Program-made: the position numbers and the translations under genes
Notes under the pieces: model-generated
The model's database searches: none
What the model was told of the DNA's origin: nothing
Seen by the model: only the letters and a program-made list of their open reading frames with translations
Part shown: in pieces, positions 8,122 to 16,565 of the stretch
Numbering within the stretch: the first letter of the stretch is position 1
How the letters are laid out: each line of letters opens with the position of its first letter
Source: Bacillus cereus ATCC 14579
GTDB lineage: Bacteria > Bacillota > Bacilli > Bacillales > Bacillaceae_G
Assembly: GCF_000007825.1 (NCBI RefSeq)
Contig: NC_004722.1
Location: 1,714,501 to 1,778,500, forward strand
Direction of reading: 5' to 3'
DNA length: 64,000 bases

Positions 8122-8385
8122 ATGAAATACGTAAAAGCTAATGCTGTTTTACCAGAGAGTTTAATTACTGAAATTCAAAAGTATATACAAGGTGAAACAA
8201 TTTACATTCCGAAACAAGAAACGAAACATTATAAATGGGGTACACGATCTGGCGGAAGAAAACAACTAGATGAAAGAAATAAAGCAATTAAAGAAGCGTT
8301 TAAAAGTGGGATTGCTATTCATCAACTTGCAGAAGAATATTTTCTTTCTGGGGAAACGATTAAAAAGATTGTGTATTCTAAATAA
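8122..8385 (+). CDS. CD3324 family protein (Mor-like helix-turn-helix), 87 aa
   Basis: A small protein with the signature of the CD3324 family: YIQGETIYIPKQ near residue 23, then KWGTRSGGRKQLDERNKAI, and a C-terminal helix-turn-helix (IHQLAEEYFLSGETIKKIV) resembling the Mor transcription activator fold. It is probably a DNA-binding regulator, but targets are unknown. RBS AAGGGGCG lies nine bases before the ATG and can be sequestered by an upstream CCTTATT. Monocistronic, with its own terminator. Confidence 0.72.
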   Translation: MKYVKANAVLPESLITEIQKYIQGETIYIPKQETKHYKWGTRSGGRKQLDERNKAIKEAFKSGIAIHQLAEEYFLSGETIKKIVYSK

Positions 8386-8390
8386 GAGGA

Positions 8391-8434
8391 AAAGAGTCTG
8401 ATTCATATATTACTTTGAATCAGACTCTTTTTGT
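8391..8434 (+). terminator. Terminator after the CD3324-type gene
   Basis: Perfect stem AAAGAGTCTGATTCA / TGAATCAGACTCTTT followed by TTGTTTT. Confidence 0.88.
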
Positions 8435-8545
8435 TTTATGTGTATTGGATATATGAGGTGTGAACGGGCATGATAATAGAAAAAATGTGCCGTTTTTTTA
8501 CTAAATGGTATACAGAGCACTTGAAAAGTAGAAAGGTGAACATAT

Positions 8546-9232
8546 ATGAATCATATTGGACAAATAACGATAGAGCTTTTAGTTGGTTTTTTTGTTCTAT
8601 TAATTGCTACAAAAATATTAGGGAAAACACAAATATCTCAGCTAACGCCATTTGATTTTATTTCTGCAATCGTCCTAGGTGAGCTCGTTGGAAATTCAAT
8701 ATATGATCCTAAAATTAAAGTATGGTCTATTTTATATTCAGTATTTGTTTGGGTAATTTTAATTTATACTATAGAAGTGATAACACAAAAAGTAAGAGGA
8801 ACAAGAAGGTTTTTTGAAGGGTATCCTTCAATTATTATTCGTAACGGAAAGATTGATCGTGAACAATTAAGCGTAAATCATTTGGATATAAACCAATTAC
8901 AACAAATGCTTAGGCAACAAAAAGATATATTTTCAATCCGAGAAGTTGAATATATGATATTGGAACCGAACGGAAACATAAGCGTTCTGAAAAAAAGTAA
9001 ATACGAATCTCCTACTATAAATGATTTAAGTTTAAAACATAAGCCTGTATACTTACCAATTTCATTAATTAGTGATGGAAAAGTAGTTAAGGATAATTTG
9101 AGGGAAGCGGGATTTGATGAAGGATGGCTTTATAAACAAATAAAGCAAAAAGGAATTACTAAATTTGAAGACGTATTATATGCGGAATGGAAAACAGATG
9201 ATGGCTTCTTTTGTCAGGAAATGCAGCGGTAG
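8546..9232 (+). CDS. DUF421 family membrane protein (YetF/YcaP-like)
   Basis: A 228-residue protein with three N-terminal membrane helices (about residues 8-25, 38-52, 58-78), containing ATKILGKTQISQLTPFDFISAIVLGEL, the usual DUF421 block. A cytoplasmic or surface alpha/beta domain follows, with GYPSIIIRNGKIDREQL and LEPNGNISVL. B. subtilis has several paralogues (YetF, YdfR and others); the biochemical role is unclear, with spore-related roles reported for some. The ATG is preceded by AGAAAGGTGAAC. No partner genes in the same transcript. Confidence 0.82.
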   Translation: MNHIGQITIELLVGFFVLLIATKILGKTQISQLTPFDFISAIVLGELVGNSIYDPKIKVWSILYSVFVWVILIYTIEVITQKVRGTRRFFEGYPSIIIRNGKIDREQLSVNHLDINQLQQMLRQQKDIFSIREVEYMILEPNGNISVLKKSKYESPTINDLSLKHKPVYLPISLISDGKVVKDNLREAGFDEGWLYKQIKQKGITKFEDVLYAEWKTDDGFFCQEMQR

Positions 9233-9342
9233 AGAATAAGTGATATATGTAATGTTTGTTTCTAAGTTATCTTTTACATATCAAAAAATGTAATCATTGT
9301 ATACAATAAAACTAGATCAACAATTTGTATGGAGTGATAAAG

Positions 9343-9984
9343 ATGGAAGCGTTTATTAGAAGTGATCAATATAATTTTATAAAATCACAAGCTTATATTT
9401 TAGCAAACGGGCATGCAACGGCAAATGATAGAGGTGTAATTCAAGCGTTAAAATCGCTTGCTATTGAAAAGATAATACATGTATTTGAGAATTTAACGGA
9501 TGAACAGAAAGAGTTAATTGATACGGTATTAACAGTTCAAAATAGAGAAGATGCAGAATCATTTTTAATGAAAATAAATCCGTATGTAATTCCGTTTCAA
9601 GAAGTTACAGCACAAACATTAAAAAAATTATTTCCTAAAGCGAAAAAGTTAAAACTTCCTGATATGGAAGAAATGGATATGAAAGAAATATCTTATTTAA
9701 GCTGGATTGATAAGGGGTCAAGCAGGAAATTTATTATAGCGAAAAATGATAAAAATAAATTTGTTGGTCTGCAAGGAACGTTCCAAAGTTTAAATAAAAA
9801 AAGCATTTGTTCGTTATGTCATGGACATGAAGAAGTAGGAATGTTTTTAGTTGAAATTAAAGGCGATGTACCAGGAACTTTCGTTAAAAAGGGAAACTAC
9901 ATTTGCAAAGATGGTGTAGCTTGCAATCAGAATATGAAGTCACTTGATAAATTACATGATTTTATTGAGCGATTGAAGAAATAA
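9343..9984 (+). CDS. FusB/FusC-family elongation factor G-binding protein
   Basis: A 213-residue protein: an N-terminal helical bundle (residues 1-75) and a C-terminal domain with a four-cysteine zinc site (CSLCHGHEEVGMF then YICKDGVACNQN). This is the layout of FusB/FusC/EF-G-binding proteins, which bind EF-G and release it from the ribosome, giving fusidic acid tolerance in staphylococci. Chromosomal Bacillus members are usually annotated as FBP; whether this one confers resistance is not known. The ATG chosen follows GGAGTGATAAAG; an in-frame start six codons earlier lacks a good RBS. Confidence 0.82.
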   Translation: MEAFIRSDQYNFIKSQAYILANGHATANDRGVIQALKSLAIEKIIHVFENLTDEQKELIDTVLTVQNREDAESFLMKINPYVIPFQEVTAQTLKKLFPKAKKLKLPDMEEMDMKEISYLSWIDKGSSRKFIIAKNDKNKFVGLQGTFQSLNKKSICSLCHGHEEVGMFLVEIKGDVPGTFVKKGNYICKDGVACNQNMKSLDKLHDFIERLKK

Positions 9985-9988
9985 CGAG

Positions 9989-10027
9989 AAAACCTCTAGT
10001 ATTTAAACTGGAGGTTTTTATTTTTTG
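9989..10027 (+). terminator. Terminator after the FusB-type gene
   Basis: Stem AAAACCTCTAGT / ACTGGAGGTTTT followed by TATTTTTT. Confidence 0.8.
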
Positions 10028-10126
10028 AAGAAGTAAAATAAGCTTTCTTTGTAAATGTAGATTTATAATGAAATTTGATAAAAATATCTATTATGATACA
10101 GTTGCTTATATGCAAGGAGGTAAAAC

Positions 10127-11014
10127 ATGGATTACCTTTTATCGAAAGAAAAAGTGAAGCGATGGCCCAAAGATATGATAGCGGCGGGGCGTTGTCATAC
10201 AGTTGGCCTGAAATCGGATGGCACGGTAGTAGCGGTGGGCCGGAATAAAGAAGGGGAATGTAATGTAAGTGGCTGGCGAGATATTGAAGCAGTCGCAGTG
10301 GGCAATGTTCATATGGCAACGAACACGGGTAATGCTCATACAATCGGTCTTACATGTGACAGTACTGCGGTAGCACTGGGTTGGAATAAGCATGAACAAT
10401 GTGATGTAAACGATTGGCATAATATTGTAGCGGTTGCGGCAGGGTGGCGTCGTACTATTGGCCTGAAATCGGATGGCACGGTAGTAGCGGTGGGCCGAAA
10501 TAAAGAAGGAGAATGCAATGTAAGCAGTTGGCAAGGTATTGTGGCAGTCACAGCGGGTGACTGGCATACAGTCGGTCTTAAATTGGACGGCACATTGACG
10601 ACTGTGGGGAATAATCGATATGGTCAATGCAATGTAAGTAGCTGGCGAGGTATTGTAGCGGTCAAGGCTGGGTATCTTCATACTGTTGGTCTTAAACGAG
10701 ACGGTACGGTGACAGCAGTGGGAAATGATAAACATAACCAGTGTGATGTAAGTGGCTGGCGAGATATTGTAGCAATAGCGGCTGGTACGAATCATACAAT
10801 CGGACTTAAATCAAACGGTACCGTGGTCGCAGTGGGTTGGAATGAGTATGGCCAATGTAACGTAAGTGATTGGAGAGATATTGTAGCGATAGCGGCTGGT
10901 TGTGCACATACAGTCGGACTAAAATCAGACGGCACGGTGATCGCGGTAGGTAATAATGAATTTGGCCAATGCGATGTAGGTAGCTGGCGCGACATTCGGT
11001 TACCTGGCAAATAG
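10127..11014 (+). CDS. RCC1-repeat protein, seven repeats
   Basis: A 295-residue protein made of seven repeats of about 37-45 residues with the consensus AAG-x-x-H-T-x-GLKSDGTVVAVG-x-N-x-x-GQCNVS-x-W-R-D-I-V-A. This is a complete RCC1-type seven-blade beta-propeller. No signal peptide or catalytic domain is attached. The binding partner is unknown; bacterial RCC1 proteins are poorly characterised. The gene is more GC-rich than its neighbours. Repeats 1 and 3 share a nearly identical stretch of about 60 bases (10209-10268 and 10463-10522), which points to recent duplication or gene conversion. Repeat 2 is degenerate and carries a short insertion. RBS CAAGGAGGT. Confidence 0.85.
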   Translation: MDYLLSKEKVKRWPKDMIAAGRCHTVGLKSDGTVVAVGRNKEGECNVSGWRDIEAVAVGNVHMATNTGNAHTIGLTCDSTAVALGWNKHEQCDVNDWHNIVAVAAGWRRTIGLKSDGTVVAVGRNKEGECNVSSWQGIVAVTAGDWHTVGLKLDGTLTTVGNNRYGQCNVSSWRGIVAVKAGYLHTVGLKRDGTVTAVGNDKHNQCDVSGWRDIVAIAAGTNHTIGLKSNGTVVAVGWNEYGQCNVSDWRDIVAIAAGCAHTVGLKSDGTVIAVGNNEFGQCDVGSWRDIRLPGK

Positions 11015-11106
11015 TCAATTTACAATAAATCATTAGTAATATTATTCTATTTTAGGAGTAATTATGGAATAGGATATGTAGAAAATAATTAAACTTAAAT
11101 CTGCTG

Positions 11107-11145
11107 AATAAGAATCTCTTTTGAAAAGGGATTCTTATTATTTTT
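11107..11145 (+). terminator. Terminator after the RCC1 gene
   Basis: Stem AATAAGAATC...TTT / AAA...GATTCTTATT followed by ATTTTTC. Confidence 0.75.
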
Positions 11146-11239
11146 CATAAAATGAGGGTGTAAATGGAATTTTTGAACAAATTTTATTTCAAAATTACAG
11201 TAGAAGATATAAATTAAAAAGTATAGAGGAGATAAAGGA

Positions 11240-11440
11240 ATGCTTAAAAGGTTTTTACTTTCTTTACCGGATGTTTTACTTATATGTATCGTTCTCTACA
11301 TAATGTACACAAATTCTTTTAGTTTTGGACAGATGCTAGTAATTTCCATTGCAATCGGAATTATTGGTGGTCTTGCTATTAGAATTTGTAAGGATGTATT
11401 CACGTATATAAGATGGACAATTAAACAAAGAAAAAATTGA
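11240..11440 (+). CDS. Small two-helix membrane protein, 66 aa
   Basis: Two hydrophobic helices (LPDVLLICIVLYIMY and MLVISIAIGIIGGLAI) followed by a basic tail (RWTIKQRKN). Not recognised. RBS AGAGGAGATAAAGGA precedes the ATG. Another tiny membrane protein gene with its own strong RBS follows 31 bases later, so the two probably form a unit. Confidence 0.6.
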   Translation: MLKRFLLSLPDVLLICIVLYIMYTNSFSFGQMLVISIAIGIIGGLAIRICKDVFTYIRWTIKQRKN

Positions 11441-11471
11441 ATATGTTTAATAGTTATTAGGAGGGAATGAA

Positions 11472-11567
11472 ATGACTAAGAAAAAGAATAGAGTGAAAAA
11501 CGAGATAGTACTTTGGTCACTAACAGCAATTGTTCTGTTAATTGTATGGTACTTTTATCAAAAATAA
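11472..11567 (+). CDS. Very small single-helix membrane protein, 31 aa
   Basis: The frame starts MTKKKNRVKNEIVLW and continues with one hydrophobic helix ending IVWYFYQK. A basic N terminus followed by about 16 hydrophobic residues predicts an N-in membrane peptide. RBS TAGGAGGGAATGAA is excellent, and the stop is directly followed by a terminator, so the gene looks real despite its size. Function unknown. Confidence 0.6.
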   Translation: MTKKKNRVKNEIVLWSLTAIVLLIVWYFYQK

Positions 11568-11603
11568 AAACGCAACGTACTAAAAAAGCACGATGCGTTT
11601 TTA
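11567..11603. terminator. Terminator between the 31-aa gene and msrA
   Basis: Stem AAACGCA-ACGT / CG-A-TGCGTTT with T-run on the plus strand and A-run for the convergent msrA. Confidence 0.7.
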
Positions 11604-12140
11604 TTATTTTTTTTGCCAATTTTCTTTTATAAAGTCTTCACGCCCAGATTCTTTTTGCTCAGTAGCATATTTCTCTGGATTCTTTTTATAGAAATGTTGG
11701 TGGTATTCCTCTGCTTCGTAAAAAGGTGCAGCAGGACGAATTTCAGTCACGATTGGATCTTTAAACATACCGCTTTCTGCAAGAGCTTGTTTTGATTTTT
11801 CAGCAAGCCCTTTTTGTGTTTCGTTATGATAAAAAATAGCGGTACGATAAGATGGACCACGGTCAAAAAATTGTCCGCCATCATCAGTTGGATCGATTTG
11901 TGGCCAATATAAGTCTAGTAATTTCTGATAAGGAAAAATAGAAGGATCGAATGTAATTTGAACAACTTCTAAATGTCCAGATGTTCCAGCTTTTACTTGT
12001 TCATATGTTGGGTTTTCTACATGACCTCCTGCATAGCCAGAAAGTACTTTATGAATACCAGGAAGTTCATCAAATGGTTTTACCATGCACCAAAAGCAAC
12101 CGCCTGCGAAGGTTGCGAGTTCGTATGTTTTTTCGGACAT
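11604..12140 (-). CDS. msrA: Peptide methionine-S-sulfoxide reductase MsrA
   Basis: A 178-residue protein with the MsrA catalytic motif GGCFWC near residue 13 (the first Cys is the nucleophile), then SGYAGGHVENPTYEQV and GHLEVVQITFDP, and a C-terminal YHQHFYKKNP. It reduces methionine-S-sulfoxide in proteins and free methionine, repairing oxidative damage. Length and motifs are typical of single-domain MsrA with no fused MsrB. The start was set at MSEKTYE because TTTAGGAGGATTACAGCA precedes it; the frame runs 21 codons further upstream but without an RBS. Confidence 0.93.
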   Translation of the reverse strand: MSEKTYELATFAGGCFWCMVKPFDELPGIHKVLSGYAGGHVENPTYEQVKAGTSGHLEVVQITFDPSIFPYQKLLDLYWPQIDPTDDGGQFFDRGPSYRTAIFYHNETQKGLAEKSKQALAESGMFKDPIVTEIRPAAPFYEAEEYHQHFYKKNPEKYATEQKESGREDFIKENWQKK

Positions 12141-12230
12141 TGCTGTAATCCTCCTAAATGTATATGTTTTATATAGTATTATATAAATTGTTTTATTGCG
12201 CAATAAAAAAGATTTGAAAATATATGTTTT

Positions 12231-12990
12231 TTACAAACAAGATCCTCCGCTCACATCAATTAATTGTCCAGTAACCCAGCGGCTGTCTGGAGAAGCAAGG
12301 AATGCAGCAGTATCGGCAATGTCTTCTACTTCACCTAAGCGATTGAAAGCGGAAATAGTAGTAGCGTACTGCTTCATCATCGGGTCGCTCAAGAGTTCTG
12401 CATTCATATCTGTTTTAATAAATCCTGGAAGTATTGCATTCACCGTTATTCCTCGTGCTCCAAGCTGTTTTGCTAGCGTAAAAGTCATTGTATTAATAGC
12501 GCCTTTCGTCATACTATATGCAACAAAATCAGGTAAAGAAATGCGGGTGGCAGCGGATGAAATATTAATAATTCGACTATTGTCACGAAAACGTGGTAGT
12601 GCTAGTTGAATGATAAAAAATGAAGCTTTTGCATTTACTGAAACCATTCTATCAAAAAACTGTTCAATCGTTTCTTCAATAAAAACACCAAAACCAATGC
12701 CAGCATTGTTTATTAAAATATACAAATTGTGTTTCACCAGTGCGCTTTTGTAATTCAGTATCTAAAGCGTTATAAAGGTTTTCTACACCGTGTAAGGATT
12801 CTAGATTTGCGCCGATAGAAAAAGCTTGGCCACCATCTGATCGAATTTCATGAACAGTTTCTTCAGCGTCATCTTTTCGACTACCGTAATGAACAGCAAC
12901 CAATGCACCGTCATTTGCTAAACGTTTAGCGATCGCTCGTCCAATTCCTCGGCTTGCTCCTGTAACTAACGCTACTTTCCCTTTTAACAT
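12231..12990 (-). pseudogene. SDR-family oxidoreductase gene broken by a one-base insertion
   Basis: The first part (from 12990) has the NAD(P) motif TGASRGIGRAIAKRLA. The second part (ending 12231) has LINNAGIG, YSMTKGAINTMT with the catalytic Tyr-x3-Lys, and PGFIKTDM. Together they make one classical SDR of about 250 residues. The two parts are in different frames and join at ELQKRTGETQF / ILINNAG. Removing one base near 12722 (plus strand TACAAATTGT) restores QFDILINNAG. So this is either an inactive gene or a sequencing error. As it stands the Rossmann and catalytic halves are not made as one protein. Confidence 0.8.
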
Positions 12991-13145
12991 AGTTTCCTCA
13001 TCTCCTCATAAACTTTATAAGTTTTTCTTTATGTAGTAATGCAAACATACTTAAGTAATATATGAGTGTATGTAAGTAATGCATTCCAATTTTGATTTGA
13101 GAAAAAATAAATAGAATGAATTTTGATTTTTTTGAAAAAAACATA

Positions 13146-13175
13146 TTGACAACGAAAAGAACAACGTCCTATAAT
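13146..13175 (+). promoter_or_regulatory. Promoter of the ilv operon
   Basis: -35 TTGACA (13146-13151), 18-base spacer, -10 TATAAT (13170-13175), placed just upstream of the first T-box. Confidence 0.75.
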
Positions 13176-13204
13176 ACGTGTAACAAATAAAAGTTAATTA
13201 AGAA

Positions 13205-13525
13205 TTTTCTAACTTTATATGTTGTATATGCAAAGAAGAGGAAAGTAGATGATTATGATCGTTTCAGAGAGCTACTCCAAGGCTGTGAGGGTAGTAACAA
13301 TCGAATCATTGAAGATCACCTCGGAGCATCGCTTGCGAAAGGGAAACTGAGTAGAGGGCGGCGGCATCGTCTCCGGTAAAAGGACGGAGGTCTGATTGGA
13401 CCTACAAAGCTTATATTTCGTGAGAAGTATAAGGAAGCTGAGTGGTAACGCGAAACTCTCGCCTCAGCAATCAAAGCTACTAAATTGTAGTAGTTGATTG
13501 CTGAGGCGAGAGTTTTTATTTTTAA
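13205..13525 (+). promoter_or_regulatory. T-box riboswitch 1 of the ilv operon, Ile specifier (AUC)
   Basis: AGAGAG motif, apical AGGCTGTGAGGGTAGTAAC, and specifier ATC (13315-13317) in the GAAG-ATC-ACC-TCGGAGC context. The antiterminator T-box core reads GAGTGGTAACGCG, slightly off the usual GGTACCGCG. The terminator is a long stem from ACTCTCGCCTCAGCAATCA (5' arm from 13455) to the T-run at 13513. Predicted to sense uncharged tRNA-Ile. Confidence 0.93.
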
Positions 13526-13544
13526 AAATAGAAGAAGAGAATGC

Positions 13545-13830
13545 GTAGAAGAGGAGAGTAAATGATAAAGATTGTTTCAGAGAGCTGCCCCGAGGCTGTG
13601 AGGGTGGTAACAATTCACTCATTGAAAATCACCTTGGAGCACTACTTTTGAAAACTAGTAAAAAGTAGCGGGGTTGTTCCCGATAGAAAAACAAAAGTCT
13701 AATTGGACTTGCAGAGCTTATATTTCGTGAGAAGTATAAGGAAGCTGAGTGGTACCACGATTCCCTCGTCTCAGCAATGGATTGCTACAAGTATGTAAGT
13801 AATCGATTGTTGAGACGAGTATATTTTTAA
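13545..13830 (+). promoter_or_regulatory. T-box riboswitch 2 of the ilv operon, Ile specifier (AUC)
   Basis: A complete second copy in tandem: AGAGAG, AGGCTGTGAGGGTGGTAAC, specifier ATC (13628-13630), T-box core GAGTGGTACCACG. Its terminator, CTCGTCTCAGCAAT / ATTGTTGAGACGAG, is followed by a weaker tail (TATATTTTTAA). Two T-boxes in series with the same codon should tighten repression when tRNA-Ile is charged. Confidence 0.93.
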
Positions 13831-13860
13831 GGTTTATATACTGAATATTCTGTTAAAAAT

Positions 13861-13896
13861 ACTCATCTCAGCAATCGATGTAGAAATAGATTGCAA
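13861..13896 (+). repeat. Relic of a third T-box terminator
   Basis: ACTCATCTCAGCAATCGAT...ATAGATTGC repeats the 5' arm of the two preceding terminators (CTC-x-x-CTCAGCAAT) with only a short return arm (GATTGC) and then an A-run instead of a T-run. It looks like the remains of a third tandem unit, not a working terminator. Confidence 0.6.
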
Positions 13897-13927
13897 AAAA
13901 TAGAGAAAAAAAGAGGAGCGATGTGAG

Positions 13928-14827
13928 ATGGGAAACCAGTACATTTACATGAATGGGGAATTTGTAGAAAAAGAAAAGGCAGTTGTTTCAGTATATGATC
14001 ACGGTTTTTTATACGGAGACGGTGTATTTGAAGGGATTCGTAGTTACGGAGGAAATGTATTTTGTTTAAAAGAACATGTGAAACGATTGTATGAATCAGC
14101 GAAATCTATTTTACTAACAATTCCAATGACGGTAGAAGAAATGGAAGAAGCAGTTTTACATACACTCCAAAAAAACGAATATACTGATGCTTACATTCGC
14201 TTAATTGTCTCAAGAGGAAAAGGTGACTTAGGGCTCGATCCGAGAAGTTGTGTGAAGCCGAGCGTAATTATCATTGCAGAACAATTAAAGTTATTCCCAC
14301 AAGAATTTTATGATAATGGGCTAAGCGTTGTATCTGTTGCATCAAGACGTAATACGCCAGATGCGTTAGATCCACGTATTAAGTCAATGAATTATTTAAA
14401 TAACGTACTTGTAAAAATTGAAGCAGCACAAGCAGGGGTGTTAGAGGCTCTTATGTTAAATCAACAAGGATATGTTTGTGAAGGTTCTGGTGATAATGTT
14501 TTCGTTGTGAAAGATGGAAAAGTATTAACCCCGCCATCCTATTTAGGAGCATTAGAAGGTATTACGAGAAATAGTGTTATCGAGCTATGTGAGCGACTGA
14601 GTATTCCGTGTGAGGAAAGACCGTTCACTCGCCATGATGTATATGTAGCGGATGAAGTATTTTTAACAGGAACAGCAGCGGAGTTAATTCCAGTTGTAAA
14701 AGTTGATTCCAGAGAAATTGGAGATGGGAAACCAGGAAGTGTAACGAAACAATTGACCGAAGAATTTAAAAAATTAACGAGAGAAAGAGGAGTACGTGTT
14801 CCCAGGCTGACGGAAAGCTTAGCATAA
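13928..14827 (+). CDS. ilvE: Branched-chain amino acid aminotransferase IlvE
   Basis: A 299-residue fold-type IV PLP aminotransferase. YDHGFLYGDGVFEGIRSYGG near residue 23 is the family hallmark, the PLP lysine lies in DPRIKSMNYLNN (near 158), and EGSGDNVFVVKDG and the phosphate-contact GITRNSVIEL follow. It catalyses the last step of isoleucine, leucine and valine synthesis by transferring the amino group of glutamate to the 2-keto acids. It is the first gene of the six-gene operon under the tandem isoleucine T-boxes. RBS AGAGGAGCGATGTG. B. cereus group genomes normally carry a second ilvE elsewhere with leuABCD. Confidence 0.95.
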   Translation: MGNQYIYMNGEFVEKEKAVVSVYDHGFLYGDGVFEGIRSYGGNVFCLKEHVKRLYESAKSILLTIPMTVEEMEEAVLHTLQKNEYTDAYIRLIVSRGKGDLGLDPRSCVKPSVIIIAEQLKLFPQEFYDNGLSVVSVASRRNTPDALDPRIKSMNYLNNVLVKIEAAQAGVLEALMLNQQGYVCEGSGDNVFVVKDGKVLTPPSYLGALEGITRNSVIELCERLSIPCEERPFTRHDVYVADEVFLTGTAAELIPVVKVDSREIGDGKPGSVTKQLTEEFKKLTRERGVRVPRLTESLA

Positions 14828-14843
14828 ATAAGGAGAGGAGTTA

Positions 14844-16565
14844 ATGGAAATGAAGCAGCAGTATACAGCGTATGAGAAGTTACAGTATGAAGAAATGACA
14901 GGCGCTGGGCACGTGATTCAATGTTTGAAGAAATTGGGTGTAACGACCGTTTTCGGCTATCCAGGCGGAGCGATTTTACCAGTATACGATGCGTTATACG
15001 AAAGTGGTTTGAAACATGTTTTAACTCGTCATGAGCAAGCTGCCATTCATGCGGCTGAAGGATATGCGAGAGCTTCTGGAAAGGTCGGGGTAGTCTTTGC
15101 TACCTCTGGCCCAGGGGCGACAAATTTAGTTACGGGCTTAGCAGACGCTTATATGGATTCGATTCCTTTAGTTGTCATTACCGGGCAAGTTGCAACGCCT
15201 TTAATTGGTAAAGATGGATTTCAAGAAGCGGATGTTGTCGGAATTACAGTACCTGTTACGAAGCATAATTACCAGGTTCGTGATGTGAATCATGTATCAC
15301 GAATTGTGCAAGAAGCTTTTTACATCGCCAAAAGCGGGCGCCCGGGACCAGTATTAATTGATATTCCAAAAGATGTTCAAAATGCAAAAGTCACCAGTTT
15401 CTTTAATGAAGAAGTTGATATTCCGGGGTACAAACCAGAATTTGTACCAGACAGCATGAAACTTAGAGAGGTGGCTAAAGCAATTTCAAAATCTAAGCGT
15501 CCACTTCTTTATATTGGAGGAGGTGTCATTCATTCAGGTGGATCCGATGAACTCTTCGAATTCGCAAGGGAGAACCGTATTCCAGTCGTTTCAACTTTAA
15601 TGGGACTTGGTGCATATCCACCGGATGATTCATTGTTTCTAGGGATGCTTGGTATGCATGGGACATACGCTGCTAATATGGCGGTAACAGAATGTGATTT
15701 ACTACTTGCATTAGGTGTTCGCTTCGATGATCGTGTAACAGGAAAATTAGAACTTTTTTCTCCAAACTCGAAAAAAGTACATATTGATATTGATTCTTCT
15801 GAGTTTCATAAAAATGTAACTGTAGAACATCCGATTGTTGGTGATGTAAAAAAAGCGTTACACATGCTGTTACATATGTCTATTTATACACAAACAGACG
15901 AATGGCTTCAGAAAGTAAAGACATGGAAAGAAGAATATCCACTTTCTTATAAGCAAAAAGAATCTGAGTTAAAACCACAGCATGTGATCAACTTAGTAAG
16001 TGAATTAACGAATGGTGAAGCGATTGTCACAACAGAAGTAGGTCAGCATCAAATGTGGGCTGCTCACTTCTATAAAGCAAGAAAACCTCGGACGTTCCTT
16101 ACCTCTGGAGGATTAGGAACGATGGGGTTTGGTTTTCCAGCAGCAATTGGTGCTCAGCTAGCTAAAAAAGAAGAACTTGTCATTTGTATTGCAGGTGACG
16201 CTTCTTTTCAAATGAACATTCAAGAACTACAAACAATTGCTGAAAATAACATCCCTGTAAAAGTATTTATCATAAATAACAAATTTTTAGGGATGGTAAG
16301 GCAATGGCAAGAAATGTTTTATGAAAATCGTTTATCAGAATCAAAAATTGGATCACCAGATTTTGTGAAAGTAGCAGAAGCTTATGGAGTAAAGGGATTA
16401 AGAGCAACAAATTCAACCGAGGCAAAACAAGTGATGTTAGAAGCATTTGCTTATGAAGGTCCTGTTGTAGTTGATTTTTGTGTAGAAGAAGGTGAAAACG
16501 TATTTCCGATGGTTCCGCCAAACAAAGGGAATAACGAAATGATTATGAAGAGGTGGGAAGAATGA
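14844..16565 (+). CDS. ilvB: Acetolactate synthase large subunit IlvB
   Basis: A 573-residue ThDP enzyme: N-terminal pyrimidine-binding domain with FGYPGGAILPVYDAL and the catalytic Glu in RHEQAAIHAAEGYAR, a central FAD-binding domain, and a C-terminal ThDP/Mg domain with GDASFQMNIQEL...NN (GDx-NN motif) near residue 451. It condenses two pyruvates to acetolactate (valine/leucine) or pyruvate with 2-ketobutyrate (isoleucine). It starts 16 bases after ilvE behind AAGGAGAGGAG. An ATG two codons further in is equally possible. Its stop overlaps the ilvN start (ATGA), indicating translational coupling. Confidence 0.95.
   Translation: MEMKQQYTAYEKLQYEEMTGAGHVIQCLKKLGVTTVFGYPGGAILPVYDALYESGLKHVLTRHEQAAIHAAEGYARASGKVGVVFATSGPGATNLVTGLADAYMDSIPLVVITGQVATPLIGKDGFQEADVVGITVPVTKHNYQVRDVNHVSRIVQEAFYIAKSGRPGPVLIDIPKDVQNAKVTSFFNEEVDIPGYKPEFVPDSMKLREVAKAISKSKRPLLYIGGGVIHSGGSDELFEFARENRIPVVSTLMGLGAYPPDDSLFLGMLGMHGTYAANMAVTECDLLLALGVRFDDRVTGKLELFSPNSKKVHIDIDSSEFHKNVTVEHPIVGDVKKALHMLLHMSIYTQTDEWLQKVKTWKEEYPLSYKQKESELKPQHVINLVSELTNGEAIVTTEVGQHQMWAAHFYKARKPRTFLTSGGLGTMGFGFPAAIGAQLAKKEELVICIAGDASFQMNIQELQTIAENNIPVKVFIINNKFLGMVRQWQEMFYENRLSESKIGSPDFVKVAEAYGVKGLRATNSTEAKQVMLEAFAYEGPVVVDFCVEEGENVFPMVPPNKGNNEMIMKRWEE

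Noticed and set aside
8470..8655. 61-codon frame before and within the DUF421 gene
   Set aside because: Overlaps the clearly better DUF421 frame out of phase; cysteine- and tryptophan-rich shadow.
10139..10795. Long minus-strand frames opposite the RCC1 gene
   Set aside because: They are mirror images of the internal repeats, rich in Thr, Ser and Ile with no RBS or domain; the plus-strand RCC1 reading explains the sequence fully.
13255..13260. ATG-like codons inside the T-box leaders as small genes
   Set aside because: They lie in conserved T-box Stem I structure and have no downstream frame of note.
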